A stretch of DNA of 64,000 bases, from the NCBI GenBank assembly GCA_009767595.1, contig VSDK01025429.1, positions 204,890 through 268,889 of the forward strand, given 5' to 3'. The DNA is from Symbiodinium kawagutii (Eukaryota > Sar > Dinophyceae > Suessiales > Symbiodiniaceae). The notes under the pieces are model-generated. The model was not told the origin of the DNA. It saw nothing but the letters and a program-made list of their open reading frames with translations, and made no database searches. This document shows positions 56,768 to 64,000 of the stretch, piece by piece (position 1 is the first letter of the stretch; each line of letters begins with the position of its first letter). A program made the translations under genes and the position numbers.

Positions 56768-57700
56768 CCAACAGCAACAGCCCCAAAGCCCATCGGCCGC
56801 TTGATTGACTTTTGTTTGTTGAGTGCAGCTTAATACTTTTTTCGTGACCAGCATTGTATTTATCAGAAACACTGGCTGATTAGACGAGGTTTGCTACATA
56901 CCTATGATCATGGTGCATTACCTCAAGTTCCAGCTTGAAGCAGCTCACAGTTCGCACTTATTATCCATCAACTAATAATTTTCAACGCTTAAAAGCTTAT
57001 CATTAACAAGTTTTATTGGTTATAATCCTGGTTGTTGTCCCCTACTATTAACCATTAAAAGCTTCATCAACCATGCAGCTGAGCGGCAGAGAAGAGGTAC
57101 AGCACCCGGTGCTGTCGGCAGGTGGCGGATGCTGGCTCAATGTAGACGCGGACATCGAAACGATCATCCACGCCTCAAGGCGGTTAAGTTTGTCCATCTA
57201 TGGTGGTACTTACTAACAAATGTTCATGTATTAAGACTGGCGGTTGCCCTCCAAAGATGCATCCCTCGATAAGTTCCATACATTGTACACTACCTCACAT
57301 TCCCTGCACATATGCAATATCTTCAGCAAAGGTGTGTGTGTGTGTGTACGTGTCTTTGTGCAATCTAGGAATCACAGCAAAGAGAGAAAGAGAGAGGGAA
57401 AAAACATCCAGCAACAAGAGCATCACCCACCTTAAAATCAGTTGCTTACTGGGTGGGGGCCGCTCTCATGTTCTATCCGGCATTCCATCTGGCATCGAAT
57501 GATGTATGCGCGCATGCATGAATTGGGGATAACATCAAGAAACACGATGCATTTGCGCACACAAGTGCGGAACAATCAGCATGTGGTCCAGTGCACCTTG
57601 AACACACATTTCCGCGAATATAAAAAGACTAAGTTATCAAGAACATAATGTGGTAATGTGGTTTTCAATGGAAAACGGGAGCACAAATCTGGCGGGTCGG
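54600..57700. other. Stretch without a supported gene
   Basis: AT-rich intergenic or intronic DNA, with the (CAA)n tract at 56.7 kb and GT- and AG-rich runs near 57,330-57,400. No conserved exon seen. Confidence 0.5.
56676..56767. repeat. (CAA)n microsatellite, 92 bp pure
   Basis: About 30 uninterrupted CAA units flanked by imperfect CAA/CAG/CAC triplets. A poly-Asn or poly-Thr reading frame runs through it, but no other coding evidence flanks it. Confidence 0.95.
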
Positions 57701-57728
57701 TCATGTTCATTGCCCGCTTGTGGATGTT

Positions 57729-58064
57729 TCATCCTCCTGACCCTTCATCGGCAGCCCCTGCTTGGCAGGTGGACACCGGGCTGCTTGCAGGCTTGGCCAG
57801 GTTGGCATAGATCGCCACGGCCGGCTCCTTGCTGAAGGGAAGGTCCACCTTGCCATGGCAGGATCAACCACTGCGTTGGGACTCCATGGTGACCACCAGC
57901 ATGCCACATGATGCGTTGCAGGCGGATGCTCCTCTACCCGAGAAAATGCACCAACTATCACCAACTGCTGGTTGCTGAGATCTGCTCTTCTGGCAAGGCG
58001 CTTTATAATTCACCTTCTCACAGACAGAAACCATCTGTGGATGAAAGATCACGCGGTACATATC
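57729..58064 (-). CDS. Possible two last exons of the kinase gene
   Basis: 58014-58064 reads DMYRVIFHPQMVSVCEK between AG|G and AG|GT. 57729-57848 reads VDLPFSKEPAVAIYANLAKP then ASSPVSTCQAGAADEGSGG and a TGA stop. Both are in phase 0 and would continue the frame from the kinase exon ending at 58432. The link is inference from phase and position; I recognise no regulatory domain (no EF-hand or calmodulin-binding motif). Confidence 0.4.
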
Positions 58065-58431
58065 CTGGGTGGGGCTAGGCAAAGGCATCAGCAACTCGCG
58101 AATCAGCACCAAATCAGGCTGCCCCGACCAAACGCAACAACCTCTTGGCTCCAAGGGTCCAAAATATTCTCAGGTTGCCACCGACATGAAGGACCCCCCG
58201 TTACAAGACTCTTCAAAGATGGTGTGCTATAGCTAGACGGATTTCCACAAACGTCCACAAAAACACGTCATCTTAGAAACCTCGATTTCCCAATGATAGG
58301 GCTTCATGGGTTGCAAATGCTTTGCAATACTTTGGAAACATCCAACAACCATTTTCCATCGTTTTCCACGGCTTATCAACACATTTCCAGTGACCTTCAT
58401 TGGCTTTTACAACCCGAGCATGACCAGCGAC

Positions 58432-61400
58432 CTGGGAGCACAGCGCCCCTTTTCTGCACGGTGCGCTGTCGCACAGCCATTGGTGCTTCAGCACGTCATC
58501 GGCACTGAGACGTTTCTTGGGATCCTGCTGCATCAAGGACTTCACCAAATCTTTTGCATCCTGACGGAGTCAATCAACAAATGTAATGATGTAATGATGT
58601 AATGATTGATAGAAAAAAGTAATGTAGTAATGATGACAGAAGTTGATTACTACAAAAAGTCAGTATCGATTGATAGAAAAAGTGATGATTGATAGAAAAG
58701 AACGTACAAAAAATAAAGCTGCCCAATTACACCTGATTACTAACCACAGAACAACCATTAGCACTCAATGTGAGGCGTTTAGACCGTGAAGCTGTGTAAA
58801 AGTGGCTTCAGCCCGTATGAAGGGGAACGGGAAAGTATGAAATGATTGCGACATCATCATCAAGTGGTTTTTTAAATAGGGGACCCCGAACTGTTTGCTT
58901 CTGAACAAATAATATGGAATGATGCGGGGTATATCATATACCCTTATTCGTCTGAGAAACAACAAGACATTTTGGAGGTATATACCCTTGTGATTCCCAA
59001 ATTTGGGACATCCAATCCAACAAACGTGGAGTCGTTCAGGCTTTCAGCTTGACCCATGGGACCCATCCCTGGGAGAAAACTGTCAGAAAACCAGTGAATG
59101 CTTGTTACAGTAAGTCGTATTGTTTGCACCGATTCGCACTTTCGAGGGGCTGTTGCAATGCATCAGCATGTTCCTTTTCAATGACCTGAGGAAACAATAC
59201 CTAGTGGCTTTTGAAGAAATATATCTTGTGATATTCCCCAAACCTCAAGTTAAAGAGCCTTCACAACATCCGTAGTCCATGAGATGCTGACCCCATGTCC
59301 GGGACGCAAAGCCATCCCGGGCCATCACGTTGTCACCAAACCAATGGTTGTGGATAGCTCCAAACCCATGGCTGGCCTGCGAGATGACCTCCCACACCTC
59401 CGCGGCAAAGCTCCAAAGGCCTTTCAAAATCCTCAGCGAAAAGGCCAGCTGTGGAGCAGGGTCCCTGCATCGACCCCGCGGGCAGATCCAACTCGATGAT
59501 ACAGGGAGCACGATCAGGGACCAAAGATGCGAATCAAATTCTACCCCGGAAAGCAAAGAGTATCATCATGCAAGACTTGTTGGTAAATTAGATTCCACAA
59601 GTATCTTAGATTTGGACCCAGGAGTCTTTAGTCTCAATGCTAAACTCACCAGGTTGGTGCGCCAATGGGGGAGCGTTGCTGGTAGATTCTGCAGGTGACT
59701 TGGTTGGTCTTGTTCTGGGCTAACTAGGATTTGGGCCAGCATTGATTCCAATCACCCAACCTACTCAAACAACAGCGTTCAACAAAAAAATACACATTCA
59801 GTCTGAGAACAGTGCATGGTCAACCATTAAAAATGTGGTTCTCTATGTTTGTGGTGCTATGTTTGCGCTAGCTTGTTGCAAGCCAAACTCATCCACAAAG
59901 CAAATAGCGTTACCCCTGGCTCATAGACAGGTGAAGCTAATTTGAAAAGAGACAAACTGAATGCATGTCAGTGCAGGTCGATGGTGAAAAGTACAAACGG
60001 CAGGCATGTAGCCGCCAGTAGCAATATCTTGGTCATTAACCATCATTCATCAACAATGTGCAATGACAATGACTAGAGTGACTAGAGTTTAAAAAACACA
60101 GCAATACAACTCTACCAGTAGCAAGTTATTCTGTTCTGTTCTTCGCAAATATTCTTTACCACTGTTAGGAAAACATCATTAAGGTTATGTTATGTCTTAT
60201 CATTGACAGCGTTAAGTGGCCATGATAAGTAATGATCGTGAGTGACCACTGCAGAGTCAAAACGGTCAAAAGCATCATCATCCATTTCCATTAAGCAGAC
60301 TTGTTAATCATCATTGCCCCAAGTGATTTAGCATCACCAGCCACAGTCAGTAATCATCCTTCGTCATTTAGTGGCCATCAATAGCCACCCGTCATACTTA
60401 AGGAGTTCTACGACAATCGAAGTCATCATGAACCACACTTACTGACCATTATCGTTACCATCATTGACCAGAGCTATTTCCCATCTTTCATGAGTACTTA
60501 ACAATCCTTAACCATAGCTATAAACCAAATCATGAATTGCCAATCATCATTCCCTGTATATCCATCAAACACCGGTAGGGAAACCTGTCTGAACATATCT
60601 GAACAACGGTACCTCCAGGAACCAACGAAGCATCATGGCTGCCCAGTAGCTCAACCTCGACTTTGCTCTGGCTTTCGAAGGCGCGCTCTCCACTGAGCAT
60701 CACGTAGATCACAACTCCTGGACTTGCGGGGTTGGCACTGGAAGATCCACCATAGAAATAGCTGGTTGTCCAGGGGTTCCCACAAACACTGGCGAATTTC
60801 CGCTGCCAGGTTGGTTCACCAAAGCGTAACGATCATCGCCACTGGTAATGATCATTGTTACCCGATGTTGCCCGGGATGTGGGGTGTTCACGGATGTTGG
60901 CAACGATGGTCCATGAGGCTTACACATGCTTGTTATGGCAGGGTTAGAACTAGGTATGCAGACAGTATTGGCTAATTGAATAAGAGTAATTAACTAATCA
61001 ATCAAAATACCGTCAACCACATGAAAATTTCCTACACACATGAATGTTCATTCACTGCCCAAGTGCCAGGGTATCCCAAAATCTGAACATATTTGGTGGT
61101 GCACGTTTTTCAATGACGTCTTGAAGCCTTGAAGTGTCCAAAATCAAGCAATAAATCACTTAATAGCTGGGACCACCATCAAAAGTTGGAATCCAGCATT
61201 CACCGCTATCAAATCTTCAACGTGGCTTCAATCTACGATATGAATTTTCCAAGTGGATCAAGACTGCCCGCCCGTCCTAAGCTCCACATATCTGCCGGCT
61301 TTCCATAACCACCTTGATCACTGCTTGGCCGCTTTCTGTTCATGCCCAAGCGAACCACTTCAGGTGCTCGATAGTCTCGTGAGCCAAGATAGGTTTGGCA

Positions 61401-63556
61401 ATCCTGCACTGGCAACATCCCAAGTTGAAACCAGCTGACTTGCAGTGGACATATGGGCAAAGGTGTGACCATAGGCAAATCCTGACGTTTCTTGACTCAA
61501 AATGCACATCAACGCACAAATATCCAGGAGACCTAGATCGAAATTAGACCCAAGTACCGAAGAAAATCATATCACCCCAGCGGTTTGGAAAATCAGGCCT
61601 CAAAGCAATGATGTGGCCCATGGCTTTCCCATGATCATCTAAACTGTCCATGATGTGACATGAGATGACAGGTAATTTCTCGCAATCTCCTGAAATGCCT
61701 GGAATCACTTGACAACCAAGCTTTGTAAAGTGGTTGAGCCTTCTGGAGGGCCATGCTTTCAGGAACGGCCGGAAGTAGAAACACCTCACACCTCCCGTTC
61801 ATTACTGGATAGACCCACTGAGAATGAAAAACGTCCATTAAGATATTGCAGTAGGCCTGTCAGCCAAAATGCCGATGCGATCTACACATAAGGTATTAAT
61901 TGGCATTAGTTTCCCCACCACAAGGGTGGGTGCATTCCTCCTGGAGTGGCGCCCCATTTCTTGGCTTTGCGGCTCCTGACCCTCCAATTGTATGGGCTCA
62001 AAATCGGGCAGGCGCGCAGAACTGCACGAGGACTTGATGCACACCAGTTGACAAAAGTAGACGTGTGTGATGATTGAACATCATGTTAAAGGTGTGTGAT
62101 TGGAAAAATTGCCAAGGATACTGATACGCATCAATTGCCAGGGGGCAGTTTCTGCGTTATACCATCTATGTAGCTACAATGGGATACGCATCTAGGCTCA
62201 ACATCTCATGACGTCTCACCCCGGCACCCCAGCTGCTCGCATGCCAAAAATGACCGCAGTCGTCCAAGTGTTAGGATGTGAACTACTACCCCTTTTTAGA
62301 TGGTTCATATTCATCCATCCCCAGCCTTGTTGGTTATCTATTATCAAGCCTTCACCATCCAACTAATCACTAGTTGTTGCTCAATTTTGCCCAATCCCCG
62401 TAGCATCAAGCATTCTTAGTTGATTATTCCTGGGTTCAATTCTTAATTATCAACTATTATAACCACTATTAACCACTTCTTTGGTTGGTTCATGTTGACC
62501 ATTTCAAATTGTCCATTGCAAACCCACCGTTTCCACCACGGCGCCAGCAAATCGTCTGCTGTCCTGGGAGCTTGTGGTGAGTCTCGAGATGCCGAAATCA
62601 GAAATCTTCCTGGGTGCGGCAGGGGATGACAAGCCATATCTGGTTGGTGGTGGAACCACCCCTATGCAAAATATATAAAAAATATTGTATAGTCAACCAA
62701 CCAATTGCTAATAACTACTAGTGAAAATACACATGTTTAAACCCACCAGCCATATGGAATCATAGAATCACTTGGGCGAATCATCATTCACCATTGATTG
62801 ATTCGTGAATGATCAATGATGGTTGTTCACTAGTCATCGGTCATTCATGATTTTTGATTCAGCATTGCCACTGATGCTGAATGATCAAATCATAATGCTT
62901 GACATTGACCATTGATTCCATCCCGTTGATCATGATAACCATTGATGGAACTGATCATTACAGTACATAATCAAATCTTGTGAATGATCAACCTATATTA
63001 TATACCTGTCTCTCCATTGCAAAAAGCATGGTCAACTATGCTGAATGATCGAATCACGGCATGGTGGGATGCATTTTCCTGTCGTGATCTCCTGACTCCA
63101 AAGCATTCAGAAAACACGTTCAACGGACCCTGAGGCGGCGGCCCAACCCAACAAAGAGAACAGCATGAGATATCATGAGGCCACAGGTACAAAATGATCA
63201 TATGGGGGGTTCACAGAATAGGGGAACCCCCAAATCATCCAGTTTATTAATCATTGATAGTAATCAACCAGCCCTTCTGGGGCAAACCACCATATTAATA
63301 AACTGGATGATCCAGTTTATTTATCAAAATAGTAGGAGTTTATTAATCAAAATAATAAACCAGCATATTGGGGCCATTTTGGGGCAAACCACCATATTCC
63401 TCTGCCACATGGGTGATGACGGTGGCAACTCCCAGGAGTCGTCCCAGTTTCGCATCCATGGTCGTTCGATCCGAGGTGGTCAGCAGAATGTTCTCTGGCT
63501 TCAAATCTCGGTGGACCACGTTCCGCGAATGGACATAGCACATGGCTTCCCCCAGC
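58432..63556 (-). CDS. Ser/Thr protein kinase, CaMK/CDPK-like, 6 exons of the catalytic domain
   Basis: Exons 63452-63556, 62528-62609, 61277-61403, 60651-60717, 59377-59431 and 58432-58560 join in phase without exception. They encode in order the catalytic loop VHRDLKPENILL, the metal-binding KISDFGISRL, the activation segment end YLGSRDYRAPEV, GYGKPADMWSLG joined to VVIYVMLSGERAFESQ, then ILKGLWSFAAEVWEVIS, and finally DAKDLVKSLMQQDPKKRL with the subdomain XI Arg and SADDVLKHQWL. The order and spacing fit subdomains VIb to XI of the calmodulin-dependent kinase group. Donors are GA, GT, GA, GC, GC and GT. The region between DFG and the APE motif is longer than usual, with RRFAGAVVETDCQ. The glycine loop and VAIK lysine are not in the window or lie unresolved right of 63556. 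Confidence 0.9.
62640..62749 (+). repeat. MITE-like inverted-repeat element, copy B
   Basis: Starts CTGGTTGGTGGTGGAAC, ends GTTTAAACCCACCAG, and is flanked by a perfect 6-base repeat ccatat on both sides. It lies in the kinase intron just upstream of the DFG exon. This is the best-preserved target-site duplication of the three copies. Confidence 0.65.
63233..63311. repeat. 18-bp inverted repeat in a kinase intron
   Basis: Bases 63234-63251 and 63294-63311 are exact reverse complements (ATTAATAAACTGGATGAT). A 19-bp direct repeat (tggggcaaaccaccatatt) at 63278-63296 and 63380-63398 overlaps one arm. Confidence 0.9.
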
Positions 63557-64000
63557 CTAAGGCCGTGGCTTGCAGGTGGAAACTGTTCAAATAAAGCACC
63601 TCATCCTTCCTATCCCATAATCCGATGAAACATCAGGATGTTTGCATTACTTCTGCAAAAATCTGCAATGCCATGGAATGCCATTTGGCTACGCGTCATG
63701 CCAGCAAAAGTGGTCTGCAAATTGCTATGGCAATCGCCGTGGCAAGTGGATTAGTTGCTACAAAACAAATCTCACATTAGGTAGCCAATGAGTATTCATC
63801 ATTCGGTGGTTGTGGGGATGGCTGTTACTACGTGTATGATTGTGACAGCACCAGTAATACAATCAACTGATACTTAGAAAATGACAAACCAACAAACGAA
63901 TCTCCGGAGGACTTGTTCTAGAGCAGTTGTTGGTTTGAGTTGGGAATTCCGTGTATCCCTGATACAATCTCAGGTCGCCCAGATGAAAAAAGTAGGGTCT

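Noticed and set aside
56587-56833. Poly-Val, poly-Asn, poly-Thr and poly-Cys frames.
   Set aside because: These are readings of the (CAA)n microsatellite; neither side shows coding character.

Overview
The window reads as nuclear DNA of a dinoflagellate, most like Symbiodiniaceae. This is inferred from gene structure, not from any database search. Recognisable genes are cut into many short exons (27-138 nt) separated by introns of a few hundred bases to several kb. Almost every acceptor is AG followed by G. Donors are a mixture of GC, GT and GA. All recognisable genes lie on the minus strand, as expected of dinoflagellate unidirectional gene arrays. I assembled exons by eye from conserved protein motifs and checked each by length and by agreement of splice phase with its neighbours. 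Boundaries are therefore predictions.

Layout from the left. A glutathione S-transferase gene (about 369-5,408, 11 exons) lies just downstream of a cytosolic-type tryptophanyl-tRNA synthetase gene (5,838-22,817, 13 exons identified). A 6.9-kb Ty1/copia LTR retrotransposon (8,762-15,665) sits inside one intron of the synthetase, in the sense direction. Its two 142-bp LTRs are identical by eye. It has gag and pol, a methyltransferase-like domain between protease and integrase, and an extra ORF between RNase H and the 3' LTR. Its pol frame is broken by one in-frame stop, and gag and pol are in different frames.

From 23 to 30 kb there are orphan exons of unknown function on the minus strand. A glycosyltransferase family 25-like gene starts at 34,354. 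An uncharacterised gene with a membrane/signal segment runs from 39,310 down to about 35,704. A MORN-repeat protein gene covers about 44,828-47,387. Two linked exons of unknown function lie at 53.4-54.6 kb. A CaMK/CDPK-like Ser/Thr protein kinase gene runs from the right part of the window (63,556) down to at least 58,432; its ATP-binding lobe is probably beyond the right edge.

The remaining DNA is AT-rich intron and intergenic sequence. It contains microsatellites, degenerate GATGGTTGATGATGG-like arrays, an 11-N gap, and a small family of inverted-repeat (MITE-like) elements of about 100 bp with at least three copies. No rRNA, tRNA, CRISPR or bacterial-type operon was seen. The host genes look like ordinary housekeeping and signalling genes. 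The retrotransposon with its methyltransferase-like domain and the MITE-like family are the most unusual content.
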